A stretch of 64,000 bases of DNA from Bacillota bacterium (GTDB taxonomy: Bacteria; Bacillota; Clostridia; Lachnospirales; Lachnospiraceae): assembly GCA_023439505.1 (NCBI GenBank), contig JAEXNR010000032.1, forward strand, positions 1-64,000, given 5' to 3'. The position numbers and the translations under genes are program-made. Positions 1-9,695 of this stretch are shown here, piece by piece. The notes below the pieces were generated by a model that saw only the letters and a list, made by a program, of their open reading frames with translations, was not told where the DNA came from and ran no database searches. Positions within the stretch are counted from its first letter, which is position 1. Each line of letters begins with the position of its first letter.

Positions 1-144
1 GTAAATTAGTCTGCTTATGCGATGTGGATAACCTACCTGAGAAATGGCAAAACAGAGGATAGATTTCCACAATTACTGTTTTGAGCAAAATCAGAGAAAT
101 ATAAAGAAGTTTACCTTTCAGAGCTGGTCTATATGGGATAATCT

Positions 145-173
145 TTGACAAAGAGAGAAACACATGGTATACT
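145..173 (+). promoter_or_regulatory. sigma-A promoter of the metG T-box transcript
   Basis: TTGACA (145-150) is followed after 17 bp by TATACT (168-173), with a TGG just before the -10 box. It lies upstream of the T-box leader and predicts a start near 180. A perfect 9-bp inverted repeat (TTGACAAAG at 145-153 and CTTTGTCAA at 172-180) covers both promoter boxes, so a repressor site is possible. Bases 1-144 show no gene I can support. Confidence 0.65.
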
Positions 174-179
174 TTGTCA

Positions 180-627
180 ATATAAATGGTGTTTTAGAAT
201 AATTGAATGAGAGTAAAGGCTGTGAAAAGAAGAGTAGGCAGTGGAGCGGTTGACAGAGAACCCCGGTAAGCTGAGAAGGGGAGATGGATGAGAATCCTGT
301 CCAGATATTCTGGGTACGACGAAGTTGCTGAAGATGGTCTTGGAGCTGTACACCGAGGGAGAAATCCTTAGATTGTGACGGATGCAACCGTTAGATTGCG
401 ATACTGTTATAGTGCAGTAGGTAAGGCCATTGTTGTGAGGTAATGGTAAATTAAAGTGGTAACACGAGAGTCTCTCTCGTCTTTAAAGTAATTTAAGGAC
501 GGGAGTTTTTAATGTTTAGAAATAAGACCCACAGATGAATATATGGATCATTCCGGATAAGTATTTGCAGTCCGGAGGCATAAAAGAAGGAATAAGTGAA
601 AATTGAAAATAGAAAGGATGATATGAG
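180..627 (+). promoter_or_regulatory. T-box riboswitch leader, probably tRNA-Met responsive
   Basis: The leader shows the ordered T-box parts. A Stem I distal region carries the AGAGA and GGTAAGCTGAGAAGG elements (about 254-279). An ATG specifier candidate lies at 288-290 (alternative 284-286). A variant T-box, AAAGTGGTAACACG (453-466), forms an antiterminator by pairing aaag/cgagag with the downstream ctctcg/cttt. T-box RNAs read the charging state of a tRNA and allow readthrough when it is uncharged. The downstream gene encodes MetRS, which agrees with an AUG specifier. The T-box core departs from the usual GGGTGGTACCGCG but keeps the TGG that pairs with the tRNA acceptor end. Confidence 0.85.
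474..510 (+). terminator. T-box regulatory terminator
   Basis: A 13-bp stem (474-486 with 493-505, several G-U pairs) closes a 6-nt loop and is followed by TTTTT at 506-510. Its left arm shares bases with the antiterminator, giving the mutually exclusive structures expected of a T-box. Confidence 0.85.
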
Positions 628-2619
628 ATGAGTAAGAAACCATATTACATGACAACGGCAATCGCATATACGTCGGGAAAACCGCATATCGGAAATACGT
701 ATGAGATTGTTTTAGCAGATGCGATCGCCCGATTTAAACGATTTGAAGGGTATGAGGTGTTTTTTCAGACCGGAACAGATGAACATGGTCAAAAGGTAGA
801 ATTAAAGGCGGCAGAAGCAGGCGTTACACCGAAAGAATTCGTTGACCGGATCGCAGGTGAGATTAAGGAGATCTGGGACCTGATGAACACGTCCTATGAC
901 AAATTTATTCGAACCACAGACCCCTACCATGAGAAACAGATTCAAAAGATCTTCAGAAAATTATATGAACAGGGCGATATTTATAAAGGAACTTATGAGG
1001 GAATGTATTGTAATCCCTGTGAGGCTTTCTTTACTGCTTCCCAATTGGTGGATGGGAAATGCCCTGACTGCGGCAGAGAGGTTCAGCCCGCAAAGGAAGA
1101 AGCTTATTTCTTTAAAATGAGTAAATATGCGGATCGGCTGATCGAACATATTAAGACCAATCCGGAATTTATTCAGCCGGAATCCAGAAAGAATGAGATG
1201 ATGAACAACTTCCTTCTGCCCGGATTACAGGACTTATGTGTATCCAGAACCTCATTTAAATGGGGGATTCCCGTAGATTTTGACGATCGGCATGTGGTAT
1301 ATGTGTGGATCGATGCTTTAAGTAACTATATCACCGGAATTGGTTATGATGCAGAGGGCAACAGCAGCGAGCAATTTCATAAATTCTGGCCGGCAGATTT
1401 GCATTTGATCGGTAAGGATATTCTTCGCTTTCATACCATTTACTGGCCGATTATGCTTATGGCACTTGGGATAGAACTTCCCAAACAGGTTTTTGGTCAT
1501 CCATGGCTGTTAAAGGGGAGTGCCAGTGATAAGATGAGCAAATCCAAGGGAAATGTGCTTTATGCAGATGATCTGGTGAAGATGTTTGGTGTGGATGCGG
1601 TCAGATATTTTGTGCTTCATGAGATGCCCTTTGATAATGACGGAATTATCTCCTGGGAACTGTTGGTGGAGCGTATTAATTCCGATCTTGCCAATACCCT
1701 GGGGAACCTTGTTAACCGTACAATTTCCATGTCCAATAAATATTTTAACGGAGTCGTGAATAACAAGGGCGTGGAGGAAGCCGTAGATGAAGAATTGAAA
1801 GCTCTGGCACTTGAGACACCGAAGAAAGTCATCGCTAAGATGGAAAAATTAAGGGTCGCAGATGCCATCAGCGAGATATTTACGCTATTTAAACGCTGTA
1901 ATAAATATATTGATGAGACCATGCCATGGGCGCTTGCGAAAGAGGAAGCGAAGCAGGATCGATTGGAAACCGTATTATACAATCTGGTGGAAGGTATCTG
2001 TATCGGGGCCAGCCTGATGGAAGCATTTATGCCCCAGACCTCAGAGAAAATCTTAAAGCAGCTTTCATCAGCTGCGAGAACGGTGGAGGAAATCGGGCAG
2101 TTCGGGCGCTATCAATCGGGAACAAAAGTGACGGAAGCCCCGGAGATATTGTTTGCCCGTCTGGATATGAAGGAGGTACTTGATAAAGTGGAAGCTATGA
2201 ATGCGAAACAAAGCGGCAGTGTGCCGGAAGTTAGTAATCCCGAAGAAAGTGTAGCAGAGAATGTACAGGATGTTATCGACATAGAAGAAAAACCGGAGAT
2301 TACGTATGATGATTTTGCAAAGCTGCAATTTCAAATAGGCGAAATTATTGCCTGCGAGGAAGTGAAGAAGTCTAAGAAATTATTATGTTCACAGGTAAAG
2401 ATCGGTTCACAGGTGAAACAGATTGTTTCAGGGATTAAGGCACATTACACACCGGAAGAGATGGTTGGTAAGAAGGTAATGGTTGTAGTTAACTTAAAGC
2501 CGGCGACGCTTGCAGGAATTTTGTCAGAAGGAATGCTTCTTTGTGCAGAGGATGCACAGGGAAACCTTTCCTTAATGATTCCGGAAAAATCCATGCCTGC
2601 GGGAGCTGAAATTCAATAG
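628..2619 (+). CDS. metG: methionine--tRNA ligase
   Basis: This is a 663-aa methionyl-tRNA synthetase that charges tRNA-Met in the cytoplasm. The class I signatures are a HIGH-type motif, HIGN at 20-23, and KMSKS at 302-306. A zinc knuckle has cysteine pairs at C128/C131 and C145/C148. The C-terminus (about 560-663) is a tRNA-binding EMAP-II/Arc1p-like domain (YDDFAKLQFQIGEI onward), as in the dimeric MetG1 form of Firmicutes. A linker rich in Glu and Val joins the parts. The ATG follows a GAAAGGATGA ribosome site. The gene is controlled by the upstream T-box and closed by a strong terminator, so it is probably monocistronic. Confidence 0.97.
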   Translation: MSKKPYYMTTAIAYTSGKPHIGNTYEIVLADAIARFKRFEGYEVFFQTGTDEHGQKVELKAAEAGVTPKEFVDRIAGEIKEIWDLMNTSYDKFIRTTDPYHEKQIQKIFRKLYEQGDIYKGTYEGMYCNPCEAFFTASQLVDGKCPDCGREVQPAKEEAYFFKMSKYADRLIEHIKTNPEFIQPESRKNEMMNNFLLPGLQDLCVSRTSFKWGIPVDFDDRHVVYVWIDALSNYITGIGYDAEGNSSEQFHKFWPADLHLIGKDILRFHTIYWPIMLMALGIELPKQVFGHPWLLKGSASDKMSKSKGNVLYADDLVKMFGVDAVRYFVLHEMPFDNDGIISWELLVERINSDLANTLGNLVNRTISMSNKYFNGVVNNKGVEEAVDEELKALALETPKKVIAKMEKLRVADAISEIFTLFKRCNKYIDETMPWALAKEEAKQDRLETVLYNLVEGICIGASLMEAFMPQTSEKILKQLSSAARTVEEIGQFGRYQSGTKVTEAPEILFARLDMKEVLDKVEAMNAKQSGSVPEVSNPEESVAENVQDVIDIEEKPEITYDDFAKLQFQIGEIIACEEVKKSKKLLCSQVKIGSQVKQIVSGIKAHYTPEEMVGKKVMVVVNLKPATLAGILSEGMLLCAEDAQGNLSLMIPEKSMPAGAEIQ

Positions 2620-2667
2620 ACACAGCAACCAGACGGTAAATAGAAGCAGATTAGAAGAAGCTTATAT

Positions 2668-2726
2668 AAAAAATACGGATCCGAAGGATATGGATTTATG
2701 CATATTCTTCGGATCCGTATTTTTTG
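2668..2726 (+). terminator. intrinsic terminator after metG
   Basis: A long stem (ATACGGATCCGAAG around 2673-2686 with CTTCGGATCCGTAT at 2707-2720) is flanked by A and T runs (TTTTT at 2721-2725). The near symmetry suggests it could work in both directions. Confidence 0.9.
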
Positions 2727-2844
2727 TGGAATGGACCGGAGGGAATGGAAATAGATTGCGTTATGATACATATATTTATTGGGAAGGACCATCATCAGTA
2801 AGAAGGGATACAAATGGCGGTTGATCAGAAAGGCGGGGTGTTAG

Positions 2845-3780
2845 TTGAAAGAATTGGATATAACCTGGAAGGACGGTATTGAGGATCCCAACGGGTACTT
2901 ATTTACATTAGCAAAAGCGCTGGGGACGGCAATCAAGTGCAGTCCTTATCCGGAACAGGCAGAAGAAGTGGTTGCCACCAGCGGGTTTGCATTTCGTATG
3001 TGGGCGGCAGGTGATCTTGCAACTGAGGCAATCAGCGGATGGGATTTTGACTGCCAGAAGGCCTGGGTGGAAAATAGCGGATTCCTTTGTGAGTATGTAG
3101 GAAGATACTGGGGAGAAGAGGAGGAAGAAGAGGCGAAAAGGGAAGAAGCAATTGTAACGATCAGATCCTCCATTGACCGGGATATTCCGGCAATAGCATT
3201 TGATGTGGGAGGAGCCGAATGGGGCCTTATTACTGGATATGATGATGAAAATGAGGTGTTGAATGCAGTGGCAATCACCGGAGATAAAATCCGAATTCCA
3301 TACCTGCTTCTCGGAAAATTTGATATCCCTATTTTATCGGTTCTAACAATTACAGGAAAGAGTGAGAAGTCACCAAAGGATATATGGGATGGAACACTTC
3401 ATATGGCAATCTCTCATATGATGGGAGAAGAAAGCAGTGATCTGATCAGCGGTCTGGCGGTATACGAGACCCTGATTGAATTTCTTGGTAAGGAGTTTGA
3501 AAATAAACTGACCTGGAACATAGAATATCATATCAATACTTATGGGGCATTAAAATACTATGCCCATCTATATTTCGCAATGAAAAATCATACGGAATTA
3601 AGTGAGATCTATCAAAATGTTTATGAAGCATGGAAGAGCGCGTCGGAGCTTGTCACAAGAAAGGACATCAGTGGCGAGGCGGATCGCCTGCAAGTGATCA
3701 AATTCCTTCAATCTGCCTTGGAATTAGAGCAGAAGGCGTTGGTAAGGATGAAGGAAATGGTACTTTTTAATGGCAATTAG
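2845..3780 (+). CDS. uncharacterised 311-aa protein, possibly BtrH/C39-peptidase-like
   Basis: I do not recognise a named family with certainty. The TTG start has an AGGCGGGGTG ribosome site about 5 nt upstream. There is no signal peptide or membrane segment. The N-terminal half contains SGFAFRMWAAGD and later IPAIAFDVGGAEWGLITGYD, a layout like proteins with a papain-like or BtrH-N fold, in which an Ala/Gly-rich strand precedes a WGLITGYDDE turn. An acidic run of Glu lies near residue 97. The C-terminal third is helical. It stands alone between two terminators. The enzymatic role is unknown; the fold suggestion is inference from motif spacing only. Confidence 0.6.
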   Translation: MKELDITWKDGIEDPNGYLFTLAKALGTAIKCSPYPEQAEEVVATSGFAFRMWAAGDLATEAISGWDFDCQKAWVENSGFLCEYVGRYWGEEEEEEAKREEAIVTIRSSIDRDIPAIAFDVGGAEWGLITGYDDENEVLNAVAITGDKIRIPYLLLGKFDIPILSVLTITGKSEKSPKDIWDGTLHMAISHMMGEESSDLISGLAVYETLIEFLGKEFENKLTWNIEYHINTYGALKYYAHLYFAMKNHTELSEIYQNVYEAWKSASELVTRKDISGEADRLQVIKFLQSALELEQKALVRMKEMVLFNGN

Positions 3781-3829
3781 GCAGAGCTGGTTTCGGACTG
3801 AGAAGCTGCGTGAAATAATAAGTAGAAAA

Positions 3830-3868
3830 CAAAAATAAGCACCGGAAAAACCGGTGCTTATTTTTGTT
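3830..3868 (+). terminator. intrinsic terminator
   Basis: AAAAATAAGCACCGG, a 5-A loop, and CCGGTGCTTATTTTT form a perfect 15-bp hairpin with a T run. It closes the 2845-3780 gene and its symmetric A/T flanks may make it bidirectional. Confidence 0.9.
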
Positions 3869-4221
3869 TGTTTTTTGGGCACTATTTAAATAAAAGAGTC
3901 TTGCAAATTAGGTTATATATAATATAAAAAAATCCTACGCCACATTAAGTATAATTTCTGGAAATGTAAATGTCAATTAAAAATAAACAATTTTCTATTA
4001 AGAACGTAAACAGTGTGTTACCGCTCACTCCTCATTTAATAATGAACACATTGATTTCGATAAATAATTCCGAAAAGGAGTATTTGCATCCGTAAGTACT
4101 TTGGTTCTGTATTTTAGAACCTTATGTACTGCTACGTGATACAACTAAGCGCGAGCGGCTCCGCTTCGAAATCATTTGTCGAAATCATATTCATAGCCTT
4201 GAATGGGGAAGCATAATATCA
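3869..4221. other. gene-free AT-rich spacer with small repeats
   Basis: No ORF is supported here. TTGATTTCGA (4051-4060) recurs inverted as TCGAAATCA at 4166-4174 and 4179-4187. Between them is a two-step hairpin with AGTAC/GTACT and GGTTCT/AGAACC arms around 4095-4132. It lies downstream of both convergent genes, so it may hold the terminator of the minus-strand lipoprotein, although I see no clear T run. Confidence 0.3.
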
Positions 4222-5976
4222 TTATTTCTTCTGATCCGCGATCCATTGGTTCATGTATTTCTCAATAACATCAAACTGAGAGGGACCCATATCAAGCAGG
4301 AATTCGTGAAATTTCTTAACATTAAACTGATCCCCAAGGGCATTCTCCGCTTTGGTTCTCAACTCTTGAATTTCCAGATAGCCAATGGCATAGGGAAGAT
4401 AGATGGCCGGTTCTTCTAATAAAGTATGATAGATAGACTCCGCAATATCTTTATCAACGATAAAGTTAAGGATGTAATTTACCACATCATCTTTTAGCCA
4501 TCCCTGGTAATGGATCCCGATATCCGCCCTTGCATACATACATAAGATTACCTCATTGTTGGCCGCAAGAAAGTCTGCCAAATTATCATCAATTCCGGCG
4601 TATCGATAGGAATAAAACTCCACATAAGTTGCCCATCCTTCATCATAACCGATGAAATCCATAGCATTGCGGATGGGTGCAGGGTTAAGGTTGCGAAAAT
4701 AAATACACTGATAAAGATGTCCGGGGTAGCCTTCATGAGCAACCGTGGTATAAATTTTAGAAAGCGTCTTCTTATCCTTTCCGTTAATGTAGATGTCATT
4801 ATTTTCATAATCATCAATGGGAGGGACCAGATACATGGCCGGACTCAAATAATCAGCCAGGGATTTATCTACGTATTTAATATCACATTTTACCGGTGTT
4901 TGTGCAGGAAAGTCATTGTTGATATCCTTTTTCAGGTCGGAAAGTATTTCCTGGGGATCGGTGAGCGGGAAAGAATGAAACGACATATATTTATCCATAA
5001 TTTTAGAATCGGTTAAGGTAAGGGTCGTGATCTTTATAATACCGTCATTAATTGCCTTATCCAGCATTTTTGCCATCTCATCCATACTTTTACCGGATCC
5101 GGTTTTGGTTTTTGCCAGATACTCATAATAGGCTTGCCCCTCAGGATAATAATACAGACCTGCTGCGTTGGTTCCGCTGCCTTTTAAATCTGTTAATACG
5201 TCAATCAGATTTTGGTAGGCGGGGATGACAACCTTTAAAATGGCATTCTTATTCGCTTTCTTATAAGCCCGGATTTCATCGTCAGTCAGACCTTTATAAT
5301 CCAGAATCTTCTGATTGAAATAGGTGATCAGAAAGTTTTCTTCCGGATTTGCTATGAAAGCCTTACACTGCGCAATGATGCCGTCGGCAACATCATCACT
5401 CATAAACAGGCCCTTCTTAGACTTTTGCTGCTCAAAAACCTCAATGGCCTTAAAGTAATTATCAACGCAGGAGAGCAGCTGTATGTAATTATCAATATCT
5501 TTCTTACTGTAAAATCCGTATTCGGCGAGGAGAATTGGGAGCTGTGCCTGGATACCGGTGGTAGGGCCAAGGCAATCACTGTAATAGATAAAATCTCCCG
5601 CATCCAGATCCTGTTCCAAGTATTTTTTCACGATATCATAAGTGAGTTGTTGATCTTTTGATAATTGGTCATAATCGAAAGCTCTTAAACGCTTCAGATA
5701 ATTTTCAGAGACTGCAAGTATCTTTCTCATATGATCCGCACTGAACTCGCCAAGGGTTACTTTATCTTTTTTAATACCGAATTTTCCAGGATCGGCCAGT
5801 GAGTAATTCAGCGATAGGGTATCAGAGCTGACTTCCTCGACAAATAGATCATTCAAAAAGGCATTAAAATTTGTCTGCACATGTTCCGGGTTCGAGTGAT
5901 TTTTGCAGCTGGCGGTAAATAATGGGATGCTCAAAATCAGGATCAGGAATATAATATACGAAAATCTTTTTTTCAA
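4222..5976 (-). CDS. DUF885 lipoprotein, putative zinc metallopeptidase
   Basis: This 584-aa secreted lipoprotein opens with a lipobox (LFTASC after a hydrophobic stretch, Cys at about 24). It carries the DUF885 hallmark HEGYPGHLYQ (H414, E415, H420), the expected zinc-binding and catalytic motif of this peptidase-like family, followed by a conserved DFIGYDEGWATYVE segment. DUF885 members are presumed metallo-peptidases of the cell surface; no substrate is known to me for this one. A good AGGAGGTAATT ribosome site precedes the ATG. It stands alone, convergent with 2845-3780 and divergent from the flagellar block. Confidence 0.85.
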   Translation of the reverse strand: MKKRFSYIIFLILILSIPLFTASCKNHSNPEHVQTNFNAFLNDLFVEEVSSDTLSLNYSLADPGKFGIKKDKVTLGEFSADHMRKILAVSENYLKRLRAFDYDQLSKDQQLTYDIVKKYLEQDLDAGDFIYYSDCLGPTTGIQAQLPILLAEYGFYSKKDIDNYIQLLSCVDNYFKAIEVFEQQKSKKGLFMSDDVADGIIAQCKAFIANPEENFLITYFNQKILDYKGLTDDEIRAYKKANKNAILKVVIPAYQNLIDVLTDLKGSGTNAAGLYYYPEGQAYYEYLAKTKTGSGKSMDEMAKMLDKAINDGIIKITTLTLTDSKIMDKYMSFHSFPLTDPQEILSDLKKDINNDFPAQTPVKCDIKYVDKSLADYLSPAMYLVPPIDDYENNDIYINGKDKKTLSKIYTTVAHEGYPGHLYQCIYFRNLNPAPIRNAMDFIGYDEGWATYVEFYSYRYAGIDDNLADFLAANNEVILCMYARADIGIHYQGWLKDDVVNYILNFIVDKDIAESIYHTLLEEPAIYLPYAIGYLEIQELRTKAENALGDQFNVKKFHEFLLDMGPSQFDVIEKYMNQWIADQKK

Positions 5977-6153
5977 ATGAATTACCTCCTGAGAAAAAAA
6001 TAGTGTTCTTAATAGGAAATTCTATAAGGACAGGGATAAAAGCTGATGTTTATTTATCTTATTCGGTAAGAAGCCAGCTAAGAAGTTATCCATAATAATT
6101 TCTCTTAATATGTTGTCAATAAAAATAATATCCGATTGGAAATATTTAATCAG

Positions 6154-6182
6154 TTAAGTTTTTTGTCTAAATAACCGACATA
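6154..6182 (+). promoter_or_regulatory. candidate sigma-D (sigma-28) flagellar promoter
   Basis: TAAG (6155-6158), a 15-bp gap, then ACCGACAT (6174-6181) resembles the Firmicute SigD consensus TAAA-N15-GCCGATAT. It lies about 70 bp upstream of a flagellar-type gene followed by flagellin and fliS, which fits late flagellar control. No flagellar sigma factor is in the window. Confidence 0.45.
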
Positions 6183-6248
6183 CAAAGAGTAGGAACTCGT
6201 CTTCATAAGACAATGGAGCGCAAAGATGTTAGGTCAGGAGTTGAAATC

Positions 6249-9200
6249 ATGAAGCAAACGATGAATCTCGATGCAGCATATGGTCCGGATCTTACCGGGC
6301 TGCAAAGGATAACACAAAAAGAAGGTTCCGGGACACAAAGCAATCCATTCCCGGATCTGCAAGAGGGCCAGCACATCACCGGGGTGATAACCTCAGTCGG
6401 TGATCCGCTAACCATTGATTTCGGAGGTTATGAAATTGCTGCATCAAAGGATATGCTTTGTGACGCCAGACCAATGGATGAGAAAACATTTGAAGTAATA
6501 AAAAACGATGGCAAAATAATAGAACTCCGGTTATGGGATCCTGAGGCTGTAAAACCGGAGCAGGGAAAGAAGACGATCTGTCAGATTACCATAGATAATG
6601 AGGGCTTCTTGGCGCAAAAGGATTATGCGGAAAGACGCCTTAAGAAAAAGAATGAAATACAGGATATCAGTGTTAAAATTGATGAGATGACAAAAAGTCT
6701 GACAATAGAAAATATAAAGGAAATTGAGCGGGAAGGATTTCCGGCAAAGGATTTAACAATAGAGCAACTATATACTGCCATGAAGCGGATGAAGGATCTG
6801 CCGGATCCATCAGATGCGAGGAAAGAGGATCAAAAGGAAAGGTCTGACGGCAAAGATATTACCCCGTATATAGCGGCAGCGCTGCAAATGTCAGAGTCAG
6901 CAGCCCGTATGGATGACAAGACAATGAGTTATTTGATACAGACAGATCAGCCTCCGACCATTGAGAATATTTATAAAGCATATTACAGCGGACGCAGTGA
7001 TCAGCAGGCATATGGCATTACTGATGCAGCATGGGAAGAATTGAGTGCACAGGCGAAGGATGTGATTATTTCTTCCGGTTATGAGGTGAATGCGGAAAAT
7101 TTAGATACAGCGAGATGGATTTTAGATCAGGGACTCCCCTTAACAAAGAAGAGCTTTGCCTATAAAAAAGAACTTGAAGAGGTGAAAGGGAGCTATAACA
7201 AAGAGGACGTGCTAAATCGTATCTTAAAGGGAGCCAGAGAGGGAACATTACCACGGGAGGTATCCTTGCTGTCAGGAACACCCTATGATACGCTGATGAA
7301 GGATATGGATCAAATTAGTGACGATGCGATCGAGGAAGCTGTAAAATCTGCTTCAGAAATTACCATAAGAACACTGATTCATCATCAAACAATAAAGAAT
7401 TTGCCGGATGTCCCGGATCAAAACGGGAAGGAATCGGTGACGGAACCTGACGCAATAAAAAACATACAGGTCAGACGACAATTAGAAGAAATCCGGCTTA
7501 AGATGACGAAGGATGCTGCCGCAAAGCTCGAAAAAAAGGGCATTCGTATTGATACCGAACCACTGGAGAAGGTGGTTGAAGAACTAAAAGAGATGGAAGA
7601 ACTTCATTATAAACAGATATTGAAAGCAACAGACCTGGAGGCGACAAAGCAAAATCTTCAAATAATGAAAGACACATCCGCTTCTGTCGCAAAATTAAAA
7701 TATATCCCAAGTGCAGTTCTTGGCCGTACGATGGAGATAAGAAAACAGCAAACGATTGCCGGACTTTTATCGGAGGGAAATAAGCTGACACAGGAATTTG
7801 TAAAAGTGGGAAAGTCCTATGAGACATTAATGACAGTACCAAGTTCCGAATATGGGGATTCCCTCTCTAAGGCATTTGAAAATGCGGATTCCATGCTCAC
7901 CGGGCTGAACCTTTCCCATACGAAGATGAATCAAAGAGCAGTGAGAATCTTAGGCTATAATCAGATGGAGATTACAAAAGAAGCCATTGAAAACGTAAAA
8001 AGCTATGACTTAGCGGTAACTACATTAATAGAGCATCTAAATCCGGCGGTAACGGTCCGGTTAATGAAAGAGGGAGTGAATCCCCTGCAGATGCCAATTT
8101 CTGAGTTGAATAAGACCGTTGAGAAATTAATGGAGGAACAGGGCGTCACTTCAGAGGAAAAATTCAGTACTTACTTAAGAAAACTGGAGAAATCAGGGGG
8201 GATAACAGAGGAAGAACGGGCATCCTACATCGGTATCTACAGGCTGCTTTATCAGATTGAAAAGTCGGATGGAGCCGCAATCGGCGCGGTAATTAAGGCA
8301 GATCAGGAAGTTACACTGAGTCACTTGCTTACGGCCATCCGCTCCAAAAAGGCAGATGGAATGAGTGTTGCAGTGAATGATGCCTTTGGAAGCCTGGAAC
8401 AGATGGATGCTTCCCGTAATAGCATAACGGATCAGATTAATGCTGCATTTGTACAGTCAGAATCTGTATCGGAGGACATAGCAGAGCAGAGCGAGTTTAT
8501 TAAAAGAATGATAAAGCAGATGAAAGACAATGCATCCCCTGAGCAATTAAGTGTGTTACAGAAGGATAATTCGAATTTGGCATCTCAAAGAGAAGGATTT
8601 AATTTACATAATTCCTCCTTGACATTCGAACCAAGGGGAATCTGGGAGTCGATCAAGGATGTTACGGTAGAGAATCTTTACGATCAGATGCAGGATCTGA
8701 AGGAGCTTTCACAGGATTTGGATGTGGAATATGACACGAAGCTCAAAGGTCTTAAACAGATGATGAAGAATTCAGATCAGGCAGTTCGTTTCCTGGAAGA
8801 GTTTAAGATGCCGGCAACCGCTGCGAATATTATGCTTGCAAATCAATTGTTAAGTAACGGTGAAACCCATATCAAAAGAGTATTAAAACAAAAAAATGAA
8901 AATATTGTCGATAATTTGGAAAATGATCTTAAGGAAATCGAAACTTTATCCGATAAATTAACTGACAAGGATTCCATAAATAAAATATATGAAAAATTGG
9001 AGGAATCTGCGAAAGAAGCGTTGGGACAGGCTATGGCAGCAGATAAAATTGATTCTGAAAGGCTGGCACAGCTAAAGAGTATCAGCACACAGATGACATT
9101 TTTAAAGAGGCTAGCAGAAAAAGAATTCTATCAGATTCCCATTCAGACGGCCAATGGTGTCACCAATATGAACTTGACCATAATCAGAGACAGACAGGCT

Positions 9201-9572
9201 GCAGGCAAGGTCAGTGTTTCTATTCAATCGGAGCAGCTTGGTAATACCAGAGCGGATTTTATACTAAAGAATCAGAATGTAACCGGGTTCATTCACAGTG
9301 ACAGCAGCAATGGAATGGAAGTACTAAAAAAGATGTCCGAGGAATTGAACCATGCCATGCTGGAAGAAGGAATCCAGGTAAAACAGATGGAATTCGGTTT
9401 GCAGTTCAAACGCAATGATCTCTCTTTAAATCAGGAGGCTCAGGGTGTTACCGGCAAGGAAAGCATAAACCCCGATGCACAGCGAGTCCTGTATAAAATC
9501 GCAAGAACGACGGTACAGATGGTGCAAAAATCGGAACAATTGATAGCAGATGGAAAGAAAATTGCATCTTAA
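6249..9572 (+). CDS. large FliK/DUF6240-like flagellar protein
   Basis: This is a 1107-aa, mostly helical and charged cytoplasmic-type protein without signal peptide or membrane segment. The C-terminal 120 residues (PIQTANGVTNMNLTIIRD onward, ending LQFKRN) resemble the FliK/Flg_hook C-terminal domain, which in known systems sets hook length and switches export specificity. Repeated LTIENIK / TIEQLYTAM / TVENLYDQM segments, each with a TxENLY-like core, are spread over residues 130-870 and suggest an internally duplicated helical unit. I chose ATG 6249 because GGTCAGGAG lies 8 nt upstream; an in-frame ATG at 6213 has no such site. It precedes flagellin. The name DUF6240 is from memory of similar Lachnospiraceae proteins. 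Confidence 0.7.
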   Translation: MKQTMNLDAAYGPDLTGLQRITQKEGSGTQSNPFPDLQEGQHITGVITSVGDPLTIDFGGYEIAASKDMLCDARPMDEKTFEVIKNDGKIIELRLWDPEAVKPEQGKKTICQITIDNEGFLAQKDYAERRLKKKNEIQDISVKIDEMTKSLTIENIKEIEREGFPAKDLTIEQLYTAMKRMKDLPDPSDARKEDQKERSDGKDITPYIAAALQMSESAARMDDKTMSYLIQTDQPPTIENIYKAYYSGRSDQQAYGITDAAWEELSAQAKDVIISSGYEVNAENLDTARWILDQGLPLTKKSFAYKKELEEVKGSYNKEDVLNRILKGAREGTLPREVSLLSGTPYDTLMKDMDQISDDAIEEAVKSASEITIRTLIHHQTIKNLPDVPDQNGKESVTEPDAIKNIQVRRQLEEIRLKMTKDAAAKLEKKGIRIDTEPLEKVVEELKEMEELHYKQILKATDLEATKQNLQIMKDTSASVAKLKYIPSAVLGRTMEIRKQQTIAGLLSEGNKLTQEFVKVGKSYETLMTVPSSEYGDSLSKAFENADSMLTGLNLSHTKMNQRAVRILGYNQMEITKEAIENVKSYDLAVTTLIEHLNPAVTVRLMKEGVNPLQMPISELNKTVEKLMEEQGVTSEEKFSTYLRKLEKSGGITEEERASYIGIYRLLYQIEKSDGAAIGAVIKADQEVTLSHLLTAIRSKKADGMSVAVNDAFGSLEQMDASRNSITDQINAAFVQSESVSEDIAEQSEFIKRMIKQMKDNASPEQLSVLQKDNSNLASQREGFNLHNSSLTFEPRGIWESIKDVTVENLYDQMQDLKELSQDLDVEYDTKLKGLKQMMKNSDQAVRFLEEFKMPATAANIMLANQLLSNGETHIKRVLKQKNENIVDNLENDLKEIETLSDKLTDKDSINKIYEKLEESAKEALGQAMAADKIDSERLAQLKSISTQMTFLKRLAEKEFYQIPIQTANGVTNMNLTIIRDRQAAGKVSVSIQSEQLGNTRADFILKNQNVTGFIHSDSSNGMEVLKKMSEELNHAMLEEGIQVKQMEFGLQFKRNDLSLNQEAQGVTGKESINPDAQRVLYKIARTTVQMVQKSEQLIADGKKIAS

Positions 9573-9695
9573 TAGAGGGATTGTTCGGCTACATGGAGGT
9601 TGCTGATCTATTCCGGGTAAATTTTATGATTGAGCGAACCATCATTTCATGGAGGTAGATGGCTGCGAAACAGAAAGGATAACGGTGAATTTGAA

